Source of the DNA: Caenorhabditis elegans
Lineage: Eukaryota > Nematoda > Chromadorea > Rhabditida > Rhabditidae
Direction: 5' to 3'
NCBI RefSeq assembly: GCF_000002985.6
Contig: NC_003280.10
Location: forward strand, 8,428,501-8,492,500
Length of the DNA stretch: 64,000 nt
The notes beneath the pieces are model-generated. The model had not been told where the DNA came from. It did no database searches and worked only from the letters and a program-made list of their open reading frames with translations. How positions within the stretch are numbered: the first letter of the stretch is position 1; every line of letters begins with the position of its first letter. This document shows, piece by piece, positions 23,166 through 35,300 of this stretch. The position numbers and the translations under genes are program-made.

Positions 23166-23627
23166 CCTCTCAGTCTTAAAGTCACACCCACATATGCTAC
23201 TCGCGCCCACAATACTCACCCTTCTACTCCCATATTTTTTAGAGGTTGGCGTCTCATGACACTCGTATTTCTTTGGCTCTAATGAGAAATGGGGTCGGTG
23301 ATCCTATTCTTGAAGTTGGCTCACTCCTTAATTTATTTTATATCCTACTAGAATCTAAATTAATTTTATGCTAAAATGTTTCCAAATGTTCTGTAGAGGA
23401 ACAAATTGAGAAAACATCTGAAAAAGAAGTTCCTAAGTTGACATATTTTACTTATGCAAATCTCCATGAAGGGCTCAACCTCGACAAATCTTCTCTTTCT
23501 TCATATTCTCACTCTGCACTTCTCTCCTCCAAATTTCCGTTTTGTCTTCTTTTCCCATGACTGCACCCCCAGATTGCCTTTTATTGCTAAACTACTAGTA
23601 CATCTATCAATCTATTTACTTTACAGA

Positions 23628-24171
23628 ATGTCGTTGAGCAAAGCCCCACGTAAGACAATGTTTCGTTTCGTGTTGTCACGAAATGCCAGCACATCAAATG
23701 TTCCATCGCCAGCAAGAATTCAACTCAAAAAGCCAGCTGAGGCGGGACATTTCCAATATTCTCGTAATTGGTCAAGAGATCCACGTTTTGTTAAAGTCGC
23801 CATTCAGAAGGGAGATACTCCTTATCAGTACGTCTTCAGTTTTCATTGTAATTTTTGGATAACTTCAGTTTTCTAGATTCCTTGTCCGCCGTCTCGGTCA
23901 CGCTTATGAAGTATATCCACTCTTTGTGCTCACTGCAGCCTGGTTCGTTCTCTTCTGCAGTGCATCATACTGGAGTTTTGGAAAAGCCGAAATCTGGCTT
24001 GACAGAAGCAATTCCAAAGCACCATGGGACTGGGAGAGACTTCGTGACACGTACTGGAAGATGCCAACAGTTGCATTTGACCTCGATGGACGTACAAGAA
24101 AACGCTGTGAGCTCATGGAACAGCTTCAAGATGAGATGTTGGAAGCTGCCAAGAAGAGAGGAACAAGATAA
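23628..24171 (+). CDS. NDUFA4/COXFA4-like mitochondrial inner-membrane protein
   Basis: Two exons, 23628-23827 and 23877-24171; 164 aa. The N-terminus (MSLSKAPRKTMFRFVLSRNA...) is basic and Ser-rich like a mitochondrial presequence. Exon 2 has one membrane segment (YPLFVLTAAWFVLFCSASYW) followed by WLDRSNSKAPWDWERLRDTYWK, which resembles the NDUFA4 pattern of a Trp-Asp-Arg-Asn/Pro-Trp motif after a single helix. NDUFA4-family proteins associate with cytochrome c oxidase. The ATG follows a TTACAG acceptor; polyadenylation signal AATAAA at 24222-24227. Longer than vertebrate NDUFA4 (about 80 aa) because of the N-terminal extension. This corresponds to the gene I recall as F22B5.4. Assignment rests on a short motif, so moderate confidence. 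Confidence 0.7.
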
Positions 24172-24785
24172 ATAAATAGTATTGAGCTACTAGATATTTG
24201 GGTATCGAATTATTTGTGTATAATAAAATATTTGATGAATTGGTTTTTATTTTATTTCCAATAAATATAAGAGGCTAACATGACCGAATGACATAATAAA
24301 GCACCCCAAAAGTGGTTTAAGGTTTTCAAAAATCTTACATTTAAAGTTTTGGTCAATTGCCAAGTTTCCAAAAAAATGTGGACCTGTTGAGAAATTTCAA
24401 GCATTGCTGTAATTTATTTGATTGACTTCAAAAGTTATAAAAGGTAAAAACTGAAATTTCACCACTTTGGATGTCAATAAACATTGAAAAAAGAATTTAA
24501 ATAGTTTTTGCTTTAATTCTTTCATAGAAGCGGTTTTAAACTCTCTCACTAGCCATGCTCCAATGCAATCCAATGCACTCTACTGCAATCCACCTCGAAA
24601 CATGATCAAATAAGGTTATCCTCTGATATTTTAAAGATTCTCATCAAAAAGTGATATAATTTCAAACAATTGGTTTTTTTATATAATTTTTTTTTAAATA
24701 TAATTTCAAACAATTGGAAACCAATGGAAGCTAATCAGTGTATTTATAAAAAATCCAAAACGTCAAAATAATTTATTTCAGTATA
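24172..24785. other. Convergent 3' flanks with a short direct repeat
   Basis: AT-rich sequence between two convergent genes. The word TATAATTTCAAACAATTGG occurs at about 24655-24673 and again near 24699-24717. No gene seen. Confidence 0.5.
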
Positions 24786-26091
24786 TTAGCACGGAGCATT
24801 TGATGGGTTCGAGCTCACAAAGACTTTCGAGAAGTTGAGGCCATCGGGAATGACACGATTGAACTTGATGTGAGCGAATGGTGTCATTTCGTGGCTGCGA
24901 CGAAGGAATGGGCGAATCCAACTGAAATTGAATGCATCGTTTATAGTTTTTTTTTTTCAATTTTCTTACGTAGCACTGTCTTCAAACTTATCACTGCAAC
25001 GAACGAGAACATCTTTGAGATCTTTCATGGGAAGATCTTGAATAATACTTTGGAAAATAGCCTGAGCTGCATTCTTGTTGTCACAGTAGATTGGGCCAAT
25101 TTCACAGTTTCCAGAAGATTCAGTGGAAACCAAACCAATTCCGATAACTTCTCCCGATTTGTTATAAGCAACTCTTCCAACTCCATTCTTGAACTTTGCC
25201 AAAATGTATTCTTTACGTTCATATGGGAAAATTGAATTGTCATACTTGACAACATGTTCAACTGGAACATCACTAAACTTCTGTAACACACGTAACTCTT
25301 TTAACATCCTCCAAAAATCCTCAAAACCTTAACAACTACGTCATCAAACTCTAGTTCTGGATTGAAAACCTCGTCAGGTTTGTAGTGTGACACGTAGTAA
25401 GTTGGTCCACGAACTTTTGTATGCAGAACCTTTCTCCAAACGGCGGCGTACTTTGAGTCTTCAAATCTAAAATTATTACAGGAAGAAGGAAGCTTGGAAT
25501 AAGGGAAATCCTACCGACACAACCACCAGAATTCATTTTCACAGATTTAAAATCTGTCGCCATTTCATGCATCAGGTGAGGAAGCAGATTGTACGTGTTA
25601 TCCGGTTGATATGAAAGGCCAAATGTTTGAAAATCGGGAATGGAACGGTTCAGAGATTTGTAAGTGATAGACTGGGTTCCCGAAAGCACAGTTGAATCTG
25701 AAACGTATATAGACATTACATTTGAATTTAAATTAAAATTGTAGCACAGTGCCGCAATAGACCATTTTGCTGAAATGCCGGATAGTAGAATGTTGTTCAA
25801 GGCTAACAAAAAAAAACGGTTCGTGCTAATATTGCAACTTTCAAAGTAAATACCTTTGTGGCAAAGTAGGTACAATTGATAGTTGTCCTTCATTGTCTCC
25901 TTTAGCAATTTGATATCATTGAAATCACCAACCAATTTTTGAAACTGTTTGATCTGCTCACTGGTCGGATTCTTCACAATTTTTAAATCCTTTGGAATCA
26001 ATTTCTCCGAAGAGAAACATCTTGATGATGCTTTGTTGAATCCTCCAACAAGTTTGAAAACTTTGCTGGCCGATTGCTTGCAACCATTCAT
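24786..26091 (-). CDS. YitH/DUF1248-type GNAT acetyltransferase-like protein, possibly mitochondrial
   Basis: Five exons read as 25854-26091, 25515-25802, 25328-25458, 24970-25280, 24786-24921; 367 aa. N-terminus MNGCKQSASKVFKLVGGFNK with RCFSSEK looks like a mitochondrial import signal. The middle (SKYAAVWRKVL, GPTYYVSHYKPDEVF) and the GNAT-like second half (FPYERKEYILAKFKNGVGRV, GEVIGIGLVSTESSGNCEIG, PIYCDNKNAAQAIFQSI) resemble the nematode YitH/DUF1248 acetyltransferase group; substrate unknown. The second-to-third exon junction is uncertain: the strong TTTTAG acceptor breaks the frame, whereas the weaker TTTGAAG acceptor eight bases further on keeps it and gives a whole-codon total. It converges on the NDUFA4-like gene. 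Confidence 0.72.
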
Positions 26092-26176
26092 CTTGTGTTG
26101 AAAACGGAGTAATGATTTAAAACGCTATTTATTTAATTTCAAAATGTATTTAAATAAATTGGAATACGTGAAGACC

Positions 26177-26742
26177 TTATTCGAAATCTTCATGCCAACG
26201 TGGCCTGTACAATCCAGAGAATGTCCATGAAAATGCAGTCAATAAAATATGAAGTGGAATGAAGACAGCTTGAATTAGTAGGTCGAAGAATACATTTTTA
26301 AACTCCGATGAAATAGCAGTTTCGCATCCTGCTGAAAAGATTAAAGATTATCAAAAATATAGCTTTGATATAAAAATGATGGGAATAAGGAAGACAATCT
26401 CACCACTTTCGAGTTTCCTAACTTCTTCACCAGTACTATTCGAGGTAATTAAGTAAGTTTGTATACCTAATTGACGACCTGAAATTAGCTGCAGAATGTT
26501 CTGTCAAAATACAATTCACACAGTCATACACAGCTAGTGATTGTTATGAAAAACCTTTCGAGTAACTTTCGTTCAAAATTGCCAGAAATGTGATAGCTGC
26601 CCTCTAACAAAATAATTAGAAACTTACATGAATAAATTGTTGACATTTTTGCAAACCATATCTCAACAATGTGCCCCAGTAGATATCCGGTAACAAACAA
26701 ACCGCACGCAACAACTGCTATCTGAAATTTTTTTGCAAGCAT
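26177..26742 (-). CDS. Small two-helix membrane protein of unknown function
   Basis: Three exons, 26628-26742, 26404-26478 and 26177-26331, join to 114 aa with canonical GT-AG sites. One hydrophobic segment lies near the N-terminus (IAVVACGLFVTGYLLGHIV) and one near the C-terminus (LLIQAVFIPLHILLTAFSW), with a short loop SNSTGEEVRKLESAGCET between. C-terminus SGLYRPRWHEDFE. I do not recognise the family. The assumed first exon contains AAATTTCAG right after five codons, which could itself be a splice acceptor, so the true start may differ. It sits 85 bp upstream of the GNAT-like gene on the same strand, close enough for co-transcription. Confidence 0.6.
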
Positions 26743-27120
26743 TATTTCTTTTCGTAAAAATATTTTTCATTTAAAAAAACACAATCAATGCGAGCACCGC
26801 TAAAGTCAGAATGCACTACCAAAAACTGTTTTCTCGCGGGACCCATCCTAAAAAAATTGTGCGCGCCTTAAGGAGGAGTTTTTAAAAATTGCTCTTATAG
26901 TGGAGAAATGTTAAAATATCATACTAAATATAATTTGAGAAAAGTTTTTCCCGTTTTTTATCTACAGTCAAAAATGGTGGAAAATAGGTTTCACCTATAA
27001 TAAAATTGGTAGTCGACCAAAAATTTGTATTTTTTCTACGAGTTTTATAAAAGCTTTTATTGGGTTTCAATTGCTTGTTTTTAACATTCAAGATGTTCCT
27101 TTCCCACTGGTCGAAATTTC

Positions 27121-27643
27121 TCAAACAGTAAAATTTTCGGAAATACCAGTTATTTTCCAAAACTTTTCCTGTGATACTCGAACCAACTTGAAACTTACAT
27201 TCATAAATACCACATATCGGAAGGTAAAATGTGTTTTGAACAGAATATCTACGATAATCAAAGAAGTAAGAATACATAAAAATGCAGTGGTTACACATGT
27301 CAATCCAAAATGAGTATTAGTTGCATTTTCTGAAACCGATGGAAGTTGATGTTTTAACTGAAATTATGCATTATTGCTAGAGATAATAATAGGGAAAAAA
27401 CCATTAACGATTTTGCCACGAGATGAGTTGAGCATATTCCAAGAAATAATATTGGAAGACTCTGAAATTTTATTTGAAAAAAATCGTAAGAAACTCGAAG
27501 TAACTGGGATCAAATACTACAACAATTGTCATGTCCTACGTTGGAAATTTTAAAGAAAACTGTGAATGATTTTTCAACATGTTGTCTAGTTTTGAAATAA
27601 AAGAAAAACGTACTTGTACAAAAAATGGAATGTTCTTCGACAT
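27121..27643 (-). CDS. Small membrane protein of unknown function
   Basis: Three exons, 27614-27643, 27402-27461 and 27121-27357, give 108 aa: MSKNIPFFVQ, SLPILFLGICSTHLVAKSLM, then LKHQLPSVSENATNTHFG and a second hydrophobic stretch (LTCVTTAFLCILTSLIIVDI) ending EKFWKITGISENFTV. Splice sites are GT-AG and phases are all zero. Two likely membrane helices with an N-glycosylation-type NAT between them. A 30-base GT...AG stretch in the last exon is too short to be an intron and is left in. No family recognised. It precedes the 114-aa membrane protein gene on the same strand, and both have the same plan. Confidence 0.55.
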
Positions 27644-29320
27644 CGTCAGAAGAACGACTTTTTCGCTGACTCAACTGACACTGTTTCATGATACATTGTT
27701 TTCTTTTATACCGTATGTTTATATGTATGTTATTGTGTTATAGACGAATTTTCGATGAGACAAAATATGTGAAAATTTTTATTTAGAGTCAAAATATTAT
27801 CTTCGAGTTCACCGTGAATTATATGATATTGCGCCAGAAGCCACCAGCTTTCAGGAACCGTTGGTAGGATAAGAGCCTCCAAGAAGTACGATGGACGTTT
27901 TTTTTGTGAGATCCACGTCGAGAGACAACACGAATTAACATAAGCAAAAGTACCATAGGGGTTTTTCATGCTTCTTCTCACGAATTGTTAAAATTTAGAT
28001 TTTTTTATTCAAAAAAAAAAGGTTTAATAAACGCGTGCTGCATGCAACACTAACTTTCGGGCCCTTTTTTTTACGCGTGCTGCATACAACACTAACTTTC
28101 GAGCACTATTAGAGACTGCAGTATTATCAGAAAATAAATATGATGTTTGTAAATTAACAAGAAACCATCAAAAATATACAAAAACACACATTATTAGAGA
28201 CTGTAGTACTATTGAAGATGCAGCGCTAATAGGAAATATACGGTATTTGAGAAATCGATAGAAAATCTGCAGTAACCAAAGTTTGCAACAACAGTACTCT
28301 TTAAAGACGCGCACCTTTTTCATTTATCAAAAATTTGTCGTGTCGAGACCGCACAGCATTTTTGGCGCCAAATTTCCTGTTTTTCTCGCGTTTCAAACGC
28401 GTTTTTTAGGCGTAGGCTCATTTTTGTCTTGTTACAAATCAAAAATTTTCATCTCCCGGTCTCCATATCTGAAATTGACCTTGATCGATGGCTTAAGCGC
28501 GCGAATTCTCCCTTCCAAAACACTTCTTGTTCATTTTGCATTCGTATTTTTGAAATAAACATTTCTTCGTTGCGCTTTAATTATTTTTAAGACCAAATTT
28601 CGCTATTTAACAGAGCTTTTTAGAAAATGTTTCCTTTCTTGTTCAGTACGCAGTTGACAGCCCCGTCGTTTTACGCGCGCGTTGCGTATCAAGCATGCCA
28701 CTTGACGACATTTTTATTCGAACGCGCGGTAGAAAATAGTTTTGAAAAGCGCAACGGAAACCTTCTCGCTTTCGCACTTTTTCAATGAATATCAGTTGTT
28801 CCCATGTGAGCTCATCATTAAATTGTTTAAATAATTTGTCGTCGCAAGTTAAGCTTTTCAGTGTTTGTCGCACAGTGTTAAGCGTTTGTTCGAGATGTTT
28901 CGTCCTTTTTTTGAGATTTTGTTTCTTTGTGAAGCACTTCCATTATCTAATTAATCAAATTTATTATCTGCGTAGTGTTTTAGTATTCACTTGGCTCGAA
29001 CAAAAAGTTGTATAAAGAATTCATTGATTTTTTGTCCTTTCTTTTTTTTTGCCGCGTAGTGCAACTGAGCCGGCCCGTCCGCCTCTGTTTCTCTGTTTGC
29101 GCTTCTTTTTGACGGGTTGCGAAATCGGTCGAAAATGGGCTTGCGGCGAAAAAGTTCCATGTGACCCCAATTACCCCTCGCAGTTCGAAAATATTGATTT
29201 TTTCCCTCTACGTTCTCCACCGGAAATCTATTGTTGAAATCTCCTTTCTCTTCAAAACTTATTTTCGTTCGCTTTCTTTGTTTATTGCAAGGCACGTAGT
29301 AAACTGTCATTTTTCAGATA
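27644..29320. other. Intergenic region upstream of zyg-9 with repeats
   Basis: Contains a direct repeat (ACGCGTGCTGCAT then CAACACTAACTTTCG) at about 28031-28057 and 28073-28100, and a plus copy of the dispersed TTTAAAG-GCGCAC-CGTGTCGAGACC repeat at about 28275-28350. From about 28650 the sequence is GC-richer with CG words and is probably the zyg-9 promoter. A trans-splice-like acceptor (TTTTTCAG) lies at 29310-29317, just before the zyg-9 ATG. Confidence 0.5.
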
Positions 29321-32300
29321 ATGTCCAATTGGGATTATCTGGACGAGGTGGATATCCTTCCCAAACTTCCACCGAACTTCGATGAGCTGCGAGAATCCAA
29401 AAAATGGCAGGAACGAAAAGAGGCATTGGAAGCACTTCTCAAAGTACTCACGGACAATGAGCGACTTTCAACAAAAGCTTCATATGCCGAACTTATTGGT
29501 CATCTGCAGATGGTTGGTTTTCATATTTTTCGGTCATTTCTGCAATCTCATTTTACAGGTTCTAGCAAAAGATGCAAACATCAATTGCCAAGCGCTTGCA
29601 GCCAAATGCATCGGAAAATTCGCAACGGGATTACGTGCAAAATTCTCTTCTTTCGCAGGACCACTTCTTCCCGTCATTTTCGAAAAAATGAAAGAAAAGA
29701 AGCCGATGCTCCGAGAACCTCTTGTAGACTGTTCCAATGAAGTCGGCCGTACAATGCAATCTTTGGAAACTGGTCAGGAAGACATTTTGGCGGCGCTGGC
29801 CAAACCAAATCCTCAGATCAAGCAACAGACTGCACTTTTTGTGGCTCGGCAGTTAGATTTGGTGGTTCCAGCAAAACAACCAAAAGGATTCATCAAAGCT
29901 GTTGTGCCTGTGTTTGGAAAATTGACTGGCGATGCAGATCAAGATGTCAGAGAGGCATCTCTTCAAGGTTTAGGAGCTGTTCAGCGCATCATTGGAGACA
30001 AAAACGTTAAAAATCTCCTCGGCGATGCTTCTTCCGATGAAGGGAAAATGAAAAAGATTGGGGAATATGCTGAAAAATCAACCGCTAGCTTCGCAGAAGA
30101 ACAAGCTAAAAATGCTCCACCAGTCGCTCCCACTTCTTCGACACCTTCGGCAAGTGCTGCTTCGGGAGATCCATCCGGCGGAACAGCAACTGCTGTTGTT
30201 TCATCTGGAGCTCCAGTTGCGGAAGCCGATCCTTGGGATTTTCTTGACGCTTTCGACGTACTTTCCAAAATGCCCGACGGTTTTGATACCAACATCGAAA
30301 GCAAGAAATGGCAGGAACGAAAAGAAGCGCTTGAAGGTTTGCTTCAATTGATCACAGCGAATCCGAAGCTCGACCCAAAGGCAAACTATGGCGCACTCGT
30401 TGAGAGATTGCAGAAGGTATGTGTATTTTGTCCTGAAAAATTATTTTAAATTCAAATATTAAGGTCCTCGAGAAAGATGCAAATATCAATGTGGCTGCAC
30501 TAGCGGCCAATTGTATAACTGGTATTGCTAATGGTCTCCGTACGAAGTTCCAGCCGTTTGCTGTGTCTGTGACTCCAATCATTTTTGAGAAGTTCAAAGA
30601 GAAGAAACCAACTCTACGTGATCCGCTGGTTGCTTGCATTGATGCAGTTGTTGCAACCACAAATCTCGAAGCAGTTGGAGAAATCGTACTCGCAGCGCTC
30701 GGAAAACCAAATCCAAGCATTAAGACTCAAACGGATCTTTTCCTTCAACGATGCTTCATGAAACTGAATTCACAGACCATGCCGAAGAAGACTTTGAAGA
30801 CGCTGATCCCGTCGTTGATAAAACATTCTGGTGATTCGGATTCGGAAGTTCGTGAAGCATCATACGCTGCAATGGGAGCAATGATGAGAGCCATTGGAGA
30901 AAAACCTTCTCTGCAACTTCTCGCCGATATTGCATCGGATAATCTGAAAATGAGCAAAATCAAGGAGTTTCATCAGAAGGCGTTGGATGAAGCTGGGCCC
31001 GCAGAGATTGCTGAAATGGTCAAATCGATTCACAAAGCAGATGTGAGTTATTTTATTATTATTAACCAGCCGCTGACCGCGCCTACGGCGCGGGCAACGC
31101 CTGGCACCATTAAAAGTATTTGACACACATACCTTCAATCACTCAAAAAATTTCTCATCATGAAAAAAACTTGAAACACTTAAAACGCGGTTTACTGGCA
31201 CTGTTACATGTATGTATTTTTCTACGACATGCATGTTTCAAAAATTCACAGACAGTATGAAAACTTTCTGTTATTTTTTGACCAAGACAGTAACCTTACA
31301 ATACCACTACAGTACCTTGACATTATCCTCCACCGACTCCTAACCCAATACCTCTTCAAAGGACGAAATGCCAATTTTTCCAAAACTACAGTAACCCTAC
31401 CGTATACCTACAGTACCCCTATAGTAACACTACAGTACCTTGACTTGATCCCCCATAAACTCCCGAATAACTACCTCTTCTAAAGCTCTAAGCTCAATTT
31501 TTCGGAACATTCCAGAATTTTCTCGATTTTTCTAGAAAGTTCTGGAACATTACAGAAATTTCTCGATTTTTCTAGAAAGTTCTGGAACATTCCAAAAATT
31601 TCCCAATTTTTCTAGAAAGTTCTGGAACATTACAGAAATTTCTCAATTTTTCTAGAAAGTTCTGGAACATTCCAGACTTTTCCCAATTTTTCTAGAAAGT
31701 TCTGGAACATTCCAGACTTTTCCCAATTTTTCTAGAAAGTTCTGGAACATTACAGAAATTTCTCAATTTTTCTAGAAAGTTCTGGAACATTCCAGACTTT
31801 TCCCAATTTTTCTAGAAAGTTCTGGAACATTCCAGACTTTTCCCAATTTTTCTAGAAAGTTCTGGAACATTCCAGAATTTTCTCGATTTTTCTACAAAGT
31901 TCTGGAACATTCCAGAATTTTCTCGATTTTTCTAGAAAGTTCTGGAACATTCGAGAATTTTTTCGAAATTTCCAGAAGATTCTAGATTTCCAGAATTTTA
32001 GAATTTTCAGAAAATTTAAATTTCCCGCAAAAATATTTTTCACAGAAAACTTAAATTTCTCGCCGAAATATTTTTCTCAGAAAATTTAAATTTCCCGCCA
32101 AAATATTTTTCACAGAACATTTAAAATTCCCGCCAAAATATTTTTCACAGAAAATTTAAATTTCCCGCCAAATTATTTTTCACAGAAAATTTAAATTTCC
32201 CGCCAAAATTTTGGGTCTTACCACGACGGGTCTCACCACGGTGGGTATTACCACGATGGGTCTCACCACGACGGGTCTCACCACGGTGGGTCTCGCCACG

Positions 32301-35300
32301 ATGGGTCTCACCACGATGGGTCTCGCCACGATGAGTCTCACCGCGAAGGATGACAGACCCCGCCCACAATTCTCAGTGACTTTGGGTGTGACGTCACAGA
32401 CTACAAAGACTACATAGACTACAAACTATGGAACAAACGGAATTATTTTTTTATATATAAGTAATGATAGTATTTAGAAGTATTCACTGATGATTTTTGT
32501 ACTGCTTATTTGTAATTTTATTGTGAATGTGTTGTCAAATTTAGGCTCCGCCAGCTGCTGCACCACCGAAAAAAACAGCTCCACCGAAGAAACAACCGGA
32601 AGATGAGGAAGTGGTCGAGGAAGAGGATGAGGTGATTAAAATTGTGTTCTTATTTCCATATAGTAATTTGTATCGATTGTGTGGTCGTTTAAAACTGAAA
32701 ACTTACAATTTTTTATTATTTTTTTTTCAGCCCCTGAAACCACCACCAGGCGATAAGAAGAAGAAAGTTCCCGTGAAGGAGAACGAAGAAAACGAGCCTC
32801 CCGTTGTTGCACCAAAAGCCGAACTTTTGCTCAGTGACAACGAGGATAAAAAGCAACGAATCAAGGAAGAGAAGCAATTAAAAGTAATTGCTTTAAATGA
32901 GTTAATAATCATACATTCTAATTAATTTGCAGTTAGTCAAATGGAATTTCCAAGCTCCGACTGATGAACATATCTCGCAACTTCAAACCCTGCTCGGAAA
33001 CCAAGCGAAAGTGTCTCTAATGAGTCAACTTTTCCACAAAGATTTCAAGCAGCATCTTGCGGCTCTTGATTCTCTGGTTCGCCTTGCCGATACATCTCCT
33101 CGATCTCTTCTATCCAACAGCGATCTTCTATTAAAATGGTGCACTTTGCGATTTTTCGAGACCAACCCGGCCGCACTTATCAAAGTTTTGGAATTGTGCA
33201 AAGTTATTGTGGAGCTAATTCGGGATACAGAAACTCCAATGTCACAAGAAGAGGTGTCTGCATTTGTTCCATACTTGTTATTGAAGACAGGAGAAGCCAA
33301 AGACAATATGAGAACTTCTGTCAGGGATATTGTCAATGTACTTTCAGATGTTGTCGGTCCACTCAAGATGACACCCATGCTACTTGGTATGAGAGAAGAA
33401 GATCAATAATGTTCTAGTAATTTTTATTTTCAGATGCGCTGAAGTCGAAAAACGCTCGCCAACGTTCCGAGTGTCTGCTAGTCATTGAATACTACATTAC
33501 AAATGCTGGAATAAGTCCGCTGAAATCGTTATCAGTCGAAAAAACAGTTGCTCCATTTGTTGGTGACAAGGATGTCAACGTCCGAAATGCTGCTATCAAT
33601 GTTCTCGTGGCTTGTTTCAAATTTGAAGGTGATCAAATGTGGAAAGCAGCAGGAAGAATGGCAGATAAGGACAAGTCGTTGGTTGAGGAAAGAATAAAAC
33701 GAACAGGAGTGAAACCGGGATCTGGTGTTGTCACCTCGCCGCCAACTGGAGGACCCAAAATTTTAGTGCCACAACAACAGGTTAGTTGTTTAAAATATTT
33801 CTCGTAATGAGTCAGGTTCCCTGAAAGATCACTTGAATCGGCCATACAGTCTTACGAGTTGGAAGTAAATAATATTTTTTTTTGTCTCAAATATTTGGAG
33901 TTAGTAGTGATTCCCTATTCGATACCCACGCGAAGTTTCGTTCAGTTTTTAGAAAACGAAAAATTACATGTTTTTCAGGGTTCGGTTGTTCGTCGTCCTG
34001 CTTCTCGATCTCGTACTCGTGAACCTGAACCAGAAGAAGTTCAAAGCGACACCTTCACTATACGACAAGACACAATGCCTCCAAAAACTTCATCTCGCTA
34101 TGCACTTCGTGACGACGTCTTTTCGTCAGCCATGGGCCGTCTTGATGGCACTCAAGTCATCACTCCACCACAACCTGTCAATGGCTGGTCAAACAATACC
34201 TTCCAAATGAAGCGGACCAATTCTTCATCGTCGATTTCCTCCATAGACACTTCTGATCAAATCCAAAGAAGCATCAACAATATTTCGAGCAGTCTTGCAG
34301 ATGTTGCTCAAGATGCTATGTTCCAGGTCACTTATGTTCTTAATCAACCTGAACAACGTCATCTTGTTGATCGACGTGCCGATTTGGTGTTTCGTGCATC
34401 TGCTGCTCAATTAGATTTGGTGATTGAAGAATTCAATGCTGGACGAGATGTCAGTGGAACTATGGACGCTTGTACGCAAATGCTTTTCATTGTAAGTTAT
34501 ATTTTTCATATGTCATAGTAATCAAGGGGAGTTCCGAAATATATCTGGCTCTCTTTGTTTCATTTAGTCATGCCATGTATATGTATATATCCAAATTTAT
34601 CTTTTCAGTTGATGGGAGGAGTCGAAACTGAGCACGGCCTTGAGCCACTTAATGCGTCCCCCGACACAGTCAAAGCCATCATCTCTTCGGTCCTCAGATG
34701 TATCATCCAAATCGGTAACACAGAGTCCGGATACGGAATGGCAAGATCTCTCAATCGACTGGCAATGCGATTAATCTACAGAGTTGAGCTGTCTAATCTG
34801 TTGTGCGGATTGATTCTGGCAATGACTGAATCACTTCAAATGAACACCGGTATAACCGAACTTGTGTCGAAGCTCTCGTCGAAATGGTGTGATGAACTTG
34901 AAAAGAGAAGAGCTCAACTGAGAGCCTCGGATATAGTCGACTCATTCAATGCTTTCTACGTTTGTGCACTCACAGAACTTAAAATGGACATCAGCGATTC
35001 ACACATTTTGATAGTTGATAACTATTTGGAGCGGGTTATCCTTCAGCAAGGAGACGTCGTCTTGGATGCTGCCCGTCGTCTTTCTCGACCACATATGCAC
35101 TTGACCAGTATGATCAACAAGATTTTACAAATGATGAGAGAACGAAAAATTGATCCTATCATGCCTGGAACATTGGAAGCCAGAATGCCACAAGAGGATG
35201 AAGCAGTTGTAGTGCGAAGCGGCGTTCAAGTTTCGATCGACAATATTCTGCGTGATACCTCGATGGCAGTTAAACATATTGAGCAACTGAATATTCTCAT

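Noticed and set aside
27171-27200. 30-base GT...AG stretch in the 108-aa membrane protein gene
   Set aside because: Shorter than any functional worm intron; the frame stays open through it.
28283-28558. 91-codon plus-strand frame upstream of zyg-9
   Set aside because: Overlaps a dispersed repeat copy and has no recognisable motif.
31495-31975. Regularly spaced repeats resembling a CRISPR array
   Set aside because: There are no unique spacers; units are head-to-tail 40-bp copies and the genome is eukaryotic.
32145-32369. Minus-strand frame made of GETHR repeats
   Set aside because: Created by the 15-bp minisatellite whose period is a multiple of three; inside a zyg-9 intron with no splice support.
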